Notes: a model not told the origin generated them from the sequence alone. Positions 43,407-52,549 are shown, counted from the stretch's first letter. The stretch is DNA of 64,000 bases from JBFMFB01 sp040752115 (GCA_040752115.1 JBFMFB010000009.1:1-64000); one strand, 5' to 3'. A program made the numbers and translations.

Positions 43407-44129
43407 TTATGCCCGTTGTTCACTCGCGGGCTCGAAACAAAAGTAGTCATTTTCATCTACAAACATCTTGAATTTTCTTTCGACCGGTTTTCCGCCACCA
43501 TAGGCTTTGATCGTTAATTCATACGAGCCTCGCGGTATGGCGTTTGGGTATTCGCGATTCTCGTACTGAAGTCCAATTTCTGACTTCTCATCCGATTCGT
43601 TCAAAAAGGCCACTTCAACAAACTTGTGTTCCTTACCTCGCAAGTTGAATACGCCACCTTCTCTCTTTTGCAGCAGTTGATGTTGGGTTATCAAGCCAAC
43701 CGGTGTGAATCGGTTAGCAAAGTCTTCGACGTCCAGGCGTTTTATGTCTTCCAATTTTACGAGGCAGTTTTCGAGATTTCGAACACTCTTGTTTTCCACC
43801 TTAACCCGAAACAGTCGCGTAGCGTGGCCCTGCGTATTCATGGGCTCTGTAATTACGTAAGGTGACCCAGGCTCAAACGTGATCTCAAGTTGAGGCTCTA
43901 TTTCTATTTCAAGTTCAACGATTCTCCCGATAAGCCACCATAAAAGGAGGACGCCAAAAAAGACTATCCCAAGTTGCCAGGCAGGAAGGTCGGGCAAAAC
44001 CAGAAAGCCTTTTTGCTCAAGCCACTTTCGCAAGAAGTTATAGAGGGAGATCAATACCGAGATCAGGCTACCTACAAAAAAGCGCCTTAAACCGACAGCA
44101 TGGGTAAATGCTCTCCAGTAGGCCTTCAA
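43407..44129 (-). CDS. probable gene-cassette protein, membrane-anchored, unknown
   Basis: A 240-residue protein with two N-terminal helices (about 14-34 and 50-70) and a beta-rich soluble domain (about 75-235) containing VKVENKSVRNLENCLVKLED and GSYELTIKAYGGGKPVERKF, which suggests an immunoglobulin-like fold. The start is TTG at 44129 behind ACAGGAGTGACCA. The DNA is clearly more AT-rich than the neighbours, and an attC-like site follows the stop directly, so it looks like an acquired cassette. I do not recognise a function. Confidence 0.7.
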   Translation of the reverse strand: MKAYWRAFTHAVGLRRFFVGSLISVLISLYNFLRKWLEQKGFLVLPDLPAWQLGIVFFGVLLLWWLIGRIVELEIEIEPQLEITFEPGSPYVITEPMNTQGHATRLFRVKVENKSVRNLENCLVKLEDIKRLDVEDFANRFTPVGLITQHQLLQKREGGVFNLRGKEHKFVEVAFLNESDEKSEIGLQYENREYPNAIPRGSYELTIKAYGGGKPVERKFKMFVDENDYFCFEPASEQRA

Positions 44130-44165
44130 TGGTCACTCCTGTAATACGCGCACTTCGTGAGTACT

Positions 44166-44325
44166 TCCGGTGCCAGGCCTTGCATTAACACATTTCCAGC
44201 CCCGGCGGCTTTTGTTGAGGATCGTATAAGTGCCTGTCATGTGTCGCGCTGCGCGCGGGTTGTTTGATGCCGGCGGTGCCCCGGCGGGGCAGTTACCTTT
44301 TCTTGCTTGTCCAAGAAAAGGTAAC
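44166..44325 (-). repeat. composite hairpin/TTAATGCAAG repeat, copy 2
   Basis: Contains the right arm of the inverted pair (44166-44189) and a 14-bp perfect hairpin GTTACCTTTTCTTG/CAAGAAAAGGTAAC (44292-44305 with 44312-44325). On the minus strand the order hairpin then GAAATGTGTTAATGCAAG is the same as at 76-186. The following 44326-44610 is GC-rich and holds no gene that I can support. Confidence 0.6.
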
Positions 44326-44610
44326 CGAAAAGAAGGACACCCCGGTTCGCCGGTCGCACTAAAGTGCGACTTCCCTGCGTTGCTCGCCGGGCCGGGCGGC
44401 TGCGCAACTCGCCCTTGCGCCGAAGTATGCTGCGCATCCTTCGCCGCGCGGAGCTCAGACAGTGCTCGCCGACGTCCCCCGGCCCGGCTGCGCTACTCGG
44501 CGGCTCGCAGGGGCCCCAAAAGCGTCGCGGTGCAAACAGCGTGGCTGCGCTATGTCACGCAGTTACTTTTGCGAGACTCGATAGACATCAGTCGTACCCT
44601 GCCGAGTGCT

Positions 44611-45987
44611 CTAAAACGGCAACCCCAACCCCGGCGCCGCCGCCAGCAGCACCGCCCGGAACTCCTCCTGAATCCGCTTCAGCGCCGCCTTGTTGTCCGC
44701 TTCGAAGCGCAGCACGATCACCGGGGTGGTGTTGGAGGGGCGCATCAGGCCGAAGCCGTCGGCGTATTCGACGCGCAGGCCGTCTAGGGTGATGACTTCC
44801 TGGGCGTTGGGGAATTTGGCGGTTTTTTGCAGCTTTTCGATCAGGGCGTAATGCTCGCCTTCCTGCATCTTGATTTGCAGCTCCGGCGTGTTGACGGTGT
44901 CCGGCAGGCCGTGCAGGGTGGCGTTGATGTCGGCTTGCTTGCTCAGGTATTCGAGCATGCGCGCGCCGGCGTAGAGGCCGTCGTCGAAGCCGTACCAGCG
45001 CTCCTTGAAGAAGATGTGGCCGCTCATTTCGCCGGCCAGCAGCGCGCCGGTTTCCTTCATTTTGGCCTTGATGAAGGAGTGGCCGGTCTTCCACAGCAGC
45101 GGCTTACCGCCGCGCTCGCGGATCCACGAGAACAGCTTGCGGGTGGATTTGACGTCGAAGATGATTTCCGCGCCGGGGTTGCGGGAGAGCACGTCGGCGG
45201 CGAACAGCATCAGCTGCCGGTCGGGGAAAATGATCGAGCCGTCCTTGGTGACAACGCCTAAACGATCCCCGTCGCCGTCGAAGGCCAGGCCGATTTCGGC
45301 ATCGCTGGTTTTGAGCGCGGCCATGACGTCTTGCAGGTTCTTTGGCACCGAGGGATCGGGATGGTGGTTGGGGAAATTTCCGTCCACTTCGCAGAACAGT
45401 TCTTTCACCTCGCAGCCCATCATGCGGTAAAGCTTGGGCGCGAAGGCGCCGGGTACGCCGTTGCCGCAGTCCACGATGATTTTCATCGGCCGCGCCATTT
45501 TCACGTCGCCGGCGATGCGCTGGAGGTATTCGCCGGAAATATCGTGCTGGCTGTATTTGCCGCTGCCGTTGACCAGATCGCCGTTTTCCAGCCGCACCCG
45601 CAGCGCCTGGATGGTGTCGCCGGAGAGGGTTTCGCCGCCCAGCACCATTTTCAGGCCGTTGTAGTCGGGCGGGTTGTGGCTGCCGGTGACCATGACGGCG
45701 GAGTTGGTCTTGAGCTGGTAGGCGGCGAAATAGGTCATGGGGGTGGCGACCATGCCGAGGTCGATGACGTTGATGCCGCTCTTCCGGATGCCGCGGGCGA
45801 GCGCAGCGGCGAGGTCTGGGCCCGACAGGCGCCCGTCGCGGCCGATGACGATGTCGGTCTGCTTTCTCGCAACCGCTTCGGAGCCGATGGCATGGCCGAT
45901 CGCTTCGACGATTTCCGGGGTGAGGGTTTTTCCGACGATGCCGCGGATGTCATAAGCCTTGAAAATTTCTTTTGGCAAAGAAGTCAT
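44611..45987 (-). CDS. phosphomannomutase/phosphoglucomutase
   Basis: Alpha-D-phosphohexomutase of 458 residues that interconverts hexose 1- and 6-phosphates for surface polysaccharide and LPS precursors. The phosphoserine loop is MVTGSHNPPDYNG (about 99-111), the Mg2+ loop GLAFDGDGDRLGVV (about 237), the sugar-binding loop GEMSGHIFFKER (about 318) and the phosphate-binding RPSNTTPVIVLRFE near the C-terminus. It is the AlgC/ManB-type bifunctional group. On the minus strand, 51 bp after the chemoreceptor gene. Confidence 0.96.
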   Translation of the reverse strand: MTSLPKEIFKAYDIRGIVGKTLTPEIVEAIGHAIGSEAVARKQTDIVIGRDGRLSGPDLAAALARGIRKSGINVIDLGMVATPMTYFAAYQLKTNSAVMVTGSHNPPDYNGLKMVLGGETLSGDTIQALRVRLENGDLVNGSGKYSQHDISGEYLQRIAGDVKMARPMKIIVDCGNGVPGAFAPKLYRMMGCEVKELFCEVDGNFPNHHPDPSVPKNLQDVMAALKTSDAEIGLAFDGDGDRLGVVTKDGSIIFPDRQLMLFAADVLSRNPGAEIIFDVKSTRKLFSWIRERGGKPLLWKTGHSFIKAKMKETGALLAGEMSGHIFFKERWYGFDDGLYAGARMLEYLSKQADINATLHGLPDTVNTPELQIKMQEGEHYALIEKLQKTAKFPNAQEVITLDGLRVEYADGFGLMRPSNTTPVIVLRFEADNKAALKRIQEEFRAVLLAAAPGLGLPF

Positions 45988-46038
45988 GTGCAGTATTCCC
46001 TTTTTTCCTGTGAGTTGAATTGACTGGGCTGTACCGGA

Positions 46039-47655
46039 TCAGACCGTGAATCTTGCTACGAGTGCGTTGAGCTCCGCAGCCTTGCCCGCCACGGAGTTAC
46101 TCGCCAGCGCCACCTGCTGCGCGCCCTGAGTGGTCTGTTCGGCAACCTGGCTGATGTTGGCGATGTTCTGGCTGATTTCGTGCGCGACCGCGCTCTGTTC
46201 TTCCGTGGCGCTCGCAACCTGGGCGTTCATGTCGCCGATGGTGGCGATGGCCTGGGCAATGGCGTCCAGGGATTCGCTGACCTTGCCGACCTGCTCCACG
46301 CTGGACTCGACCTGCCGGTTGCCTTCTTCCATCACCTGCATCGCTTCCTCGGCGCCCTGCTGCAGCCTTTCGATCTTTTCCCGGATTTCGCGCGTCGAAT
46401 CCTGGGTATTCTGGGCGAGCTTGCGCACTTCGTCCGCAACCACCGCAAAGCCGCGCCCCTGTTCGCCGGCGCGTGCGGCCTCGATTGCCGCGTTCAGGGC
46501 GAGCAGGTTGGTCTGTTCGGCAATTTCGTGGATGATGGTCATGATACTGCCAATGCCGCGGCTTTCTTCTTTCAGTTGCTGAATCACGGCTGCCACCTTT
46601 TGGACTTCGCCCGCCAGGGACTGGATGGAGCCGATGGTCTGCGAAACGACCGCTTTCCCGTTGCTGGCTTGCTCGTCCGCCGATTCGGCAGCGTGTGCGG
46701 CATTGGCCGCGCTGTTGGCCACTTCGTGGATGGCAGCCGACATCTGCTGCATGGCCGCGGAGACGTGCCCGGTCTCCTCTTGCTGCTTTTGAATTCCTTC
46801 GTTCGTCTCGGCGGAAATCGTTGTGACTTGCGACGAAATGTCGGTCAGCTGCGCGGTCGCGTTTTTGACTTCCGCGATGATTTTGCCGAGGTCGTTCCGG
46901 ATTTGCTGGGCGCTGTCCGCGATGTCTCCCATTTCGTCGTTGGAGGCACGCCGGATTGGCGCGGAAAAATCGCCCTGCGCCAGGCGGGTCAGATCTTCAA
47001 CTAAGTGATTGGCCGGATCAAGAATGTTTTTCTGGATCAGCCAGACGAAGCTGACGAATGCCGCCACCACGGCAATGGCCATCAGCGTCAGCGCGGCGGT
47101 AATGCCGTCGTGCCCGGCGGAGACGGCCTGGGCCGCCGCTCTGTTTGCAACTGCCGAAGTTTCCCGCGCGGTCTTGGTCAGAAGCTCGGTCGGAAGGCGG
47201 TCTATGCCCTTGACGGCATGGTCCCCCGTTTTGCTGTCGAAGTTGCTGTCCTTGAAAGCCTGCAGCCCCTTGCGGTAGGTATCGCCCAGGGCCTGGTGCG
47301 CCTTGCCGAACTGCTCGACCAGCCTTCTAACCTCAAGGCTGGAAACGGTCTTCAGCAGCGCCGCCGTGTCTTCCCTGACACTGCGCTCATGCTTCTCGAA
47401 GCCGCCCCAGTACTTCTCCAGCGCCGCCGGATCGCTGCCCCGCAGCAGCACATTTTTCCATTCCTGAACCTGGATTTTGAAATTCGCCTGCATGGCCAGA
47501 ATCGTACGTTCCTCGCTTCTGCGCGCTTCGACCTCGTGCTCGAAAGTCTGGATGCTGCCCCATAGCAGCCAGAAACCGAGCAATACCGCGGCAATCACCA
47601 AGGCGGTTCCGGTGCCGGTAATCAACAGAAGCTTATTGCGGATGCCAAGTTTCAT
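46039..47655 (-). CDS. methyl-accepting chemotaxis protein
   Basis: A transmembrane chemoreceptor of 538 residues: TM1 (about 8-30), a roughly 150-residue helical periplasmic domain of the four-helix-bundle kind, TM2 (about 190-210), HAMP (about 211-265) and the cytoplasmic signalling hairpin with GEQGRGFAVVADEVRKLAQN. I start at the ATG at 47655, which has GAGGGAAAACGCG upstream; a TTG at 47673 would add six residues. It shares the minus-strand group with the kinase-HDOD-GAF gene (79 bp gap). No CheW-binding pentapeptide for CheR is seen at the C-terminus. Confidence 0.95.
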   Translation of the reverse strand: MKLGIRNKLLLITGTGTALVIAAVLLGFWLLWGSIQTFEHEVEARRSEERTILAMQANFKIQVQEWKNVLLRGSDPAALEKYWGGFEKHERSVREDTAALLKTVSSLEVRRLVEQFGKAHQALGDTYRKGLQAFKDSNFDSKTGDHAVKGIDRLPTELLTKTARETSAVANRAAAQAVSAGHDGITAALTLMAIAVVAAFVSFVWLIQKNILDPANHLVEDLTRLAQGDFSAPIRRASNDEMGDIADSAQQIRNDLGKIIAEVKNATAQLTDISSQVTTISAETNEGIQKQQEETGHVSAAMQQMSAAIHEVANSAANAAHAAESADEQASNGKAVVSQTIGSIQSLAGEVQKVAAVIQQLKEESRGIGSIMTIIHEIAEQTNLLALNAAIEAARAGEQGRGFAVVADEVRKLAQNTQDSTREIREKIERLQQGAEEAMQVMEEGNRQVESSVEQVGKVSESLDAIAQAIATIGDMNAQVASATEEQSAVAHEISQNIANISQVAEQTTQGAQQVALASNSVAGKAAELNALVARFTV

Positions 47656-47734
47656 CGCGTTTTCCCTCGACAAGGTTATGATTTTTTTGGTTGGTTCTCT
47701 ACCGATGCAAATTTAGAGTATTTTCCGGGGTGGT

Positions 47735-50173
47735 TCAAAGCTGCTGTTTGATTGCCAGCACCGCCTGGTTGCGCAGCACCCGCAGCAGGCTCAGTTCCTT
47801 CTCCGGCAGCTTGATTTCTCCGGCCTTTTCCCGGTCGGCGTAAATCAGGGCAACCGGGATGTTTTTGACGACGATGGGGAACAGGATGAAGGTCTCGGCC
47901 GTGACGGTCTGGCGGTACCATTCCGGGATGCGGGGCTTGATCTTCGGATCGTTGATGTCCTGGATGATGATGTCCACGTTCTTGTTCAGCGCGACGTGAA
48001 ACACGTCCGGGGAAAACGCCAGGGAAAACCTGAACGACTTCAGGATGTGGGGCATGTCCAGACCGAAGCCGGAGCGTCCCGCCATGACGTTCTGCTTGCC
48101 GTCCTTGAGGCAGAGCAAAACGCGGGAAAACCCGATGCCGCTGTACATGGTTTCCAGCGTCATGCGCAGGATGTCGTTGAGGGAGCGCCCTTCGACCAGG
48201 GAATTGCTGATGTCCTGAATGCCTTCGGTGAGGATGGTCTGGGCGTCCTTGGTGAGGCCCTGGCCGATTTCGGTCAGGACGGTATCTTCCAGGCCCGAAT
48301 AGATGCCGGTAGCGGCCAGAATGGCCGCCATCTCGCCCTCTTCCGCCGGGCTTCCGGCGGTCGCGCCGGCTGCGGAGGCAGCCTCCTCCTTTTCTCCCGT
48401 CAATTTTCTGACCAGCTTGCCGAACGAGGTCTGCTGCAGGTTCAGGTTTAGCGCCACGGAGTATTTTGCGACTTCAGTCAGAGCCGAAGTTACCATCGGC
48501 TGAATGCTTTTCTCGGTGACCGGGATGCCGGCGCCGAAGCGGTGTACCAGGTCCTTCAGCGCCTGGTCGCGGTCTTCTTTCGCCTCGATGGTGATCGCGC
48601 TGCACAGCTCGTTGGAGAAAGCCGACAAGATTTGCATCTGGTCGGCTTCGGTTTCGGGCTTCTTTACTTTTTCGCTGGCGGGCTTGCGCATGCTGTGGAC
48701 GATCAGATCGGGAAAGTTCCATGACTTTGCCACGCCGATGCCCAGATCTTCGTAGGATATGCCCAGCACCGAAGCCGAGGCGTTATCCTCGGTCATGTCC
48801 TTTTGCGTCATGGCCTTCTTGATTTCCTCGGCCTCTTCCGGCAGGTAAAACATGGCCAGCAGCCTGCCGAGATTGAAGAACATGGCGCAGATGAAGGCTT
48901 CCTCGAAGTTCTTGACGCCGGCCTTGATCGCCATCTCCTTGGCGAGGATGGCGCTATAGAGAGTGCGCGCGAACTCGTCCTTGAGCTGGGTGGCGTTGCT
49001 CTTGTTTTGCAGGTGCTCGAGGAGAATCAGGGTGAGTGCGGCATTCCGGACCGCGTCGAAGCCGAGGATGACCACGGCGCGGGAGATGGTGCTGATGGTG
49101 CCGCCGCCGTACTGGTTGTAGAAGGCCGCGTTGACCAGTTTCAGCAGTTTGCTGGTCAGGGCGATGTCCTTGAGGATGGCGTTGGAAAGGCGGGTGACGC
49201 TTTCCTGGTCGGAGGAGACGATCTTGTTGATGGCGCTGACCGACTCCGACAGGGCCGGAAAGTCGCTCTTGTATCGCATGCGGCGGAGCAGAAAATCCAG
49301 CGTGCTTTGCTTCGATCCAGTGGGAGCGGGCGGCGCTTCGGCGGGCGTGAGGTACCGTTCCAGCGCTTGCTGCATCTCCCCGGCGCTTTCGTAGCGATCG
49401 AGCGGTTCCTTGCACAGCGCCTTGAGGACGATGTCGTCCAGCTTTTCGTCAACCTGGTCGTTTTTCTCCGAGGGCGGGGCGATCGGATCGCGGGCGATCT
49501 TCTGCAGGATTTCCCGCGCATCGCGCCCATGGACGGCGGGCCGGCCGGTCAGCATCTGGTAGAGGATCATCCCGGCCGCGAAAATATCGGCCTTGGGGCC
49601 GATCTCCCTGCGGGTGATGTATTCCGGCGCCATATAGCCCGGAGTGCCGAGAAGCCACAGTTCGTCCGCCGCGTCGGCCTGTTCCGAAATGCGCGTGGCG
49701 ATGCCGAAATCCATCACCCGCGGCGTGCCTTCCGCGCTGATCAGGATGTTCGAAGGCTTGAGGTCGCGGTGGATGATCTGGTGTTGATGCGCGTAGCCGA
49801 TGGCGTCGAGGATATGGACGGCGATCTCGGCGGCGCGATCCGGCGCAAGCGCCCCCTCTCTGCGGATGAGCTGCGAGAGGTCCTGTCCTTCGACGTATTC
49901 GAACACCAGATAGGGATTGCCTTCGTGCTCGCCGGCCTCGAAGATGGGGACGATGTTCGGATGCTGGAGCTTGCTTACCGTGCGCGCCTCGTCGATCAGC
50001 GCGCCGGTGCGCTGAACATGGTCGTCGCCGGACGCGAGGTGCACCATCTTGATTGCCACCTGGCGCTGCAAGTGGGGGTCTTCCGCCAGATACACCACGC
50101 TCTGGGCGCCTTTGCCCAGGATTCTCGATACCTGGAACCGGCCTATGTTTTCGGGAATGTCGGGGCTGCTCAT
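47735..50173 (-). CDS. Ser/Thr protein kinase with HDOD and GAF domains
   Basis: An 812-residue signalling protein. Residues about 10-275 are a Hanks-type kinase: LGKGAQSVVYLAED glycine loop, VAIKM Lys, HRDLKPSNIL catalytic loop, MDFGIA and GYMAPEY. About 300-500 is an HDOD domain (LSNAILKDIALTSKLLKLVN, ISRAVVILGFDAVRNAALTL). About 640-805 is a GAF-like domain (SLVEGRSLNDILRMTLETMY). The start is the ATG at 50173; the open frame beyond it is leader containing the palindrome. Kinase-HDOD-GAF fusions are uncommon. The chemoreceptor downstream suggests a link to motility or stress signalling. Confidence 0.92.
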   Translation of the reverse strand: MSSPDIPENIGRFQVSRILGKGAQSVVYLAEDPHLQRQVAIKMVHLASGDDHVQRTGALIDEARTVSKLQHPNIVPIFEAGEHEGNPYLVFEYVEGQDLSQLIRREGALAPDRAAEIAVHILDAIGYAHQHQIIHRDLKPSNILISAEGTPRVMDFGIATRISEQADAADELWLLGTPGYMAPEYITRREIGPKADIFAAGMILYQMLTGRPAVHGRDAREILQKIARDPIAPPSEKNDQVDEKLDDIVLKALCKEPLDRYESAGEMQQALERYLTPAEAPPAPTGSKQSTLDFLLRRMRYKSDFPALSESVSAINKIVSSDQESVTRLSNAILKDIALTSKLLKLVNAAFYNQYGGGTISTISRAVVILGFDAVRNAALTLILLEHLQNKSNATQLKDEFARTLYSAILAKEMAIKAGVKNFEEAFICAMFFNLGRLLAMFYLPEEAEEIKKAMTQKDMTEDNASASVLGISYEDLGIGVAKSWNFPDLIVHSMRKPASEKVKKPETEADQMQILSAFSNELCSAITIEAKEDRDQALKDLVHRFGAGIPVTEKSIQPMVTSALTEVAKYSVALNLNLQQTSFGKLVRKLTGEKEEAASAAGATAGSPAEEGEMAAILAATGIYSGLEDTVLTEIGQGLTKDAQTILTEGIQDISNSLVEGRSLNDILRMTLETMYSGIGFSRVLLCLKDGKQNVMAGRSGFGLDMPHILKSFRFSLAFSPDVFHVALNKNVDIIIQDINDPKIKPRIPEWYRQTVTAETFILFPIVVKNIPVALIYADREKAGEIKLPEKELSLLRVLRNQAVLAIKQQL

Positions 50174-50237
50174 GAAGTGTGGTGCCTTTGTATACGATCC
50201 GGCCGACGCCAAGTTTAGCCTAAATCTGAGCGGTTTA

Positions 50238-50292
50238 GAGCCTATTTCGGTGGATTTCACGCGCAAGATATGAAATCCACCGAAATAGGCTC
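50238..50292. repeat. perfect 22-bp inverted repeat between divergent genes
   Basis: GAGCCTATTTCGGTGGATTT plus CA (50238-50259) is the exact reverse complement of 50271-50292, with an 11-base loop. It lies between the start of the kinase gene (minus) and hemN (plus), so both leaders could carry the hairpin. There is no T-tract. Confidence 0.9.
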
Positions 50293-50360
50293 TTTGCAAT
50301 AAATCGCAGGGGGTGGAGTATAATGGGCCCGTTTTTTTATTGGCCGAATCGATCGATATC

Positions 50361-51731
50361 ATGGAACTCGCTACCGCACTGTTGGAGAAGTACAGCAAAG
50401 CCGGGCCGCGCTACACTTCCTATCCCACCGCGCCTTACTTCACGGAAAAGTTCGGCGAAAAGGAATGGCACGAGGAGTTGACGCGCACCCAGAACGAGGG
50501 CCGGGATCTGTCCGTCTACGTGCACATCCCGTTTTGCGACACGCTGTGCTACTACTGCGGCTGCAACATGGTGGCGACCAAGAATTACGACAAGGCCACC
50601 GATTACCTCGGCTACCTGTTCCGGGAAATGGATCGTGTCGCCGAGCTGACCGCTCCTCATCGGGTGGTGCGCCAGATTCACTGGGGCGGCGGTACGCCGA
50701 CCTTCCTGCACCCGGACGACATTCGCAGACTGTACGACCATATCGCCAAACGCTTCAACATCGGCGCAGATGCGGAGATCGGCTGCGAGATGGATCCGCG
50801 CGAGCTCACCCGCGAGCACATCAACGCTCTGGCCGCCTGCGGTTTCAACCGCGTCAGCCTGGGTGTGCAGGACCTCAATCCGAAGGTGCAGCAGGCGGTC
50901 AACCGCGTGCAGCCGGAGGCGCTGATCCGCGAAGTGTACGGCTGGATGCGCGAAGCCGGTTTCGCCAGCATCAACATGGACCTGATGGTGGGGTTGCCAC
51001 ACCAGACCGTCGAGAGCTTTACCGAGACGCTGGAAAAGGTCATCGGCATGTCGCCCGACCGGCTGGCGGTGTTCAACTATGCTCACGTGCCGTGGATGAA
51101 GAAGCACCAGAAGCTCATCAAGGAATCCGATCTGCCCGACCTGCCGACGCGCCTTGCGCTGCAGGGGCTGATCATGCGGAAGCTGAACGCGGCCGGCTAT
51201 GTGTATGTCGGCATGGATCACTTCGCCAAGCCCGACGACGAAATGGTCAGGGCGCAGCAGAGCAAGACCCTGTACCGCAATTTCCAGGGCTATACCACGC
51301 ACAAGGATTGCGATATCTACGCCTTCGGCGTCTCGGCGATCAGCCAGACCAACGAAGTCTACGTCCAGAATGCCAAAAATCTGGCCGAGTACCAGCGCCG
51401 CATCGCGGCGGGCGGCCTGGCGACGGAGCGCGGCCTGCGCATCGGACGCGAGGACATGCTGCGGCGCGAGGCGATCAGCCTCATCATGTGCGATCTGGAG
51501 CTGAACAAGGCATCGTTCGGCAAAAAATGGCAGATCGATTTCGACACCCATTTCGCCGATGCGCTGCTGGAGCTGAAGGAGATGGAAGCGGACGGTCTGG
51601 TGAAGCTCGAGCCCGGCGTGATCAAGGTGACGGAAATCGGCCGTACTTTCCTGCGCAACATCGCGATGCCGTTCGATGCCTATCTCAAGCAGGCATCCGA
51701 AGAGAAGCCGCGCTATTCCAAGACGCTATAA
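50361..51731 (+). CDS. hemN: oxygen-independent coproporphyrinogen III oxidase
   Basis: Radical-SAM enzyme that decarboxylates coproporphyrinogen III to protoporphyrinogen IX without oxygen, in heme synthesis. The 4Fe-4S/SAM motif is VHIPFCDTLCYYCGCN (about 54-69), with the extra Cys of true HemN. GGGTPTFL and GCEMDPRELT follow; 456 residues. The start is the ATG at 50361 (MELATALLEKYS); the frame is open 16 codons further up. A heme enzyme that works without oxygen suits a cell with many cytochromes and FNR-type control. Repeat D begins at the stop codon. Confidence 0.97.
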   Translation: MELATALLEKYSKAGPRYTSYPTAPYFTEKFGEKEWHEELTRTQNEGRDLSVYVHIPFCDTLCYYCGCNMVATKNYDKATDYLGYLFREMDRVAELTAPHRVVRQIHWGGGTPTFLHPDDIRRLYDHIAKRFNIGADAEIGCEMDPRELTREHINALAACGFNRVSLGVQDLNPKVQQAVNRVQPEALIREVYGWMREAGFASINMDLMVGLPHQTVESFTETLEKVIGMSPDRLAVFNYAHVPWMKKHQKLIKESDLPDLPTRLALQGLIMRKLNAAGYVYVGMDHFAKPDDEMVRAQQSKTLYRNFQGYTTHKDCDIYAFGVSAISQTNEVYVQNAKNLAEYQRRIAAGGLATERGLRIGREDMLRREAISLIMCDLELNKASFGKKWQIDFDTHFADALLELKEMEADGLVKLEPGVIKVTEIGRTFLRNIAMPFDAYLKQASEEKPRYSKTL

Positions 51732-52056
51732 ACCTTAAAACGGCAGTTAAGGAGCCTCTGAAAAAGTGTCGCGAGCAACCCCGAGCGCCAGGAGCCGCGC
51801 AGCGAACGACGAGACATATCAAATGGATAGGCGAGGAGTGAGCGAGCATGCGACACCGCGATCGGGGTGCGCAGTAGCTTTTGCAGAGGTTCCTTAACCA
51901 CGAATGACACGAATTTTAACGAATGAACACAAATAGTTAGAACATAATTTCGCCTCACCCAACGGGTGAGCCGGACAGGAATGGTTAATTCATTGATTAT
52001 TCGTGAACATTCGTGGTTTATTCGTGCAAATTCGTGGTTAATCGCTTTTTCCAGGA
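51732..52056. repeat. CACGAAT palindromic repeat, copy D, split by a MITE
   Basis: Without the 51751-51893 insert and one TTAA, the sequence ACCTTAAAACGGCAGTTAAC then CACGAATGACACGAAT rejoins into a full repeat end. The other end is ATTCGTGGTTAATCGCTTTT. It starts directly after the hemN stop and ends before the fliW ribosome site. It resembles copy E (inverted), including AACACAAATAGTTAG. Confidence 0.85.
51751..51893. mobile_element. 143-bp MITE with TTAA target duplication
   Basis: The terminal inverted repeats GGAGCCTCTGAAAAAG and CTTTTGCAGAGGTTCC (14/16 match) are flanked on both sides by TTAA (51747-51750 and 51894-51897). It interrupts CACGAAT copy D. There is no transposase; an element elsewhere would have to mobilise it. 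Confidence 0.8.
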
Positions 52057-52071
52057 TAAACGGAGGGGAGA

Positions 52072-52527
52072 ATGAAAATAAACGCTGCCGGTTTCGGTAC
52101 GCAGGAAATCAATCCGGAAACCGTTCTGTCTTTTCCGCGCGGCTTGCTCGGCTTCGAGAACTGCACGCGCTTCCAGCTGTTCCATGAGGAAAAAGACCAT
52201 CCGCTGGTTTATTGGATGCAATCGCTGGATGAGCCTGAGGTTGCCTTTTCCATCGTTGACCCGGCGGAATTCGGCTTCAACTACGAATTGACGTTGACCG
52301 ACGAGGAAGCGGCGCTGCTGCAAGCCGAGAATCCTGCGGATATCGGCGTGCTGCTGCTGGTCTACAAGCCGCTGGAAGGCCAGGCGGCCCAGACCGTGCA
52401 GAACGGCGGCATTGCTGCCAACATCAACGGCCCGATTATTCTGAATGTCCGCGCCAGGCGGGGCTTGCAGAAAGTGCTGGCAAGTCCGGGCCGCGGCGTG
52501 ACGGCAAAGGATGCCGCTGCCGTCTGA
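52072..52527 (+). CDS. fliW: flagellar assembly factor FliW
   Basis: Cytosolic protein that binds flagellin and, in other bacteria, the translational regulator CsrA. The 151 residues show the family pattern: FGTQEINPETVLSFPRGLLG (about 8-27), YWMQSLDEPEVAFSIVDP (about 46-63) and the C-terminal NINGPIILNVRARRGLQKVL. The start ATG at 52072 has an excellent GGAGGGGAGA. It is a single gene with its own terminator; csrA and flagellin genes, common neighbours elsewhere, are not in the window. Confidence 0.93.
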   Translation: MKINAAGFGTQEINPETVLSFPRGLLGFENCTRFQLFHEEKDHPLVYWMQSLDEPEVAFSIVDPAEFGFNYELTLTDEEAALLQAENPADIGVLLLVYKPLEGQAAQTVQNGGIAANINGPIILNVRARRGLQKVLASPGRGVTAKDAAAV

Positions 52528-52549
52528 GAAGCTGATTTCCCTCCGCAGT

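Noticed and set aside
44326..44610. Open frames at 44230-44792 (plus strand) as genes
   Set aside because: The translations are low-complexity Arg/Pro/Ala runs over repeats and the antisense of the phosphohexomutase.
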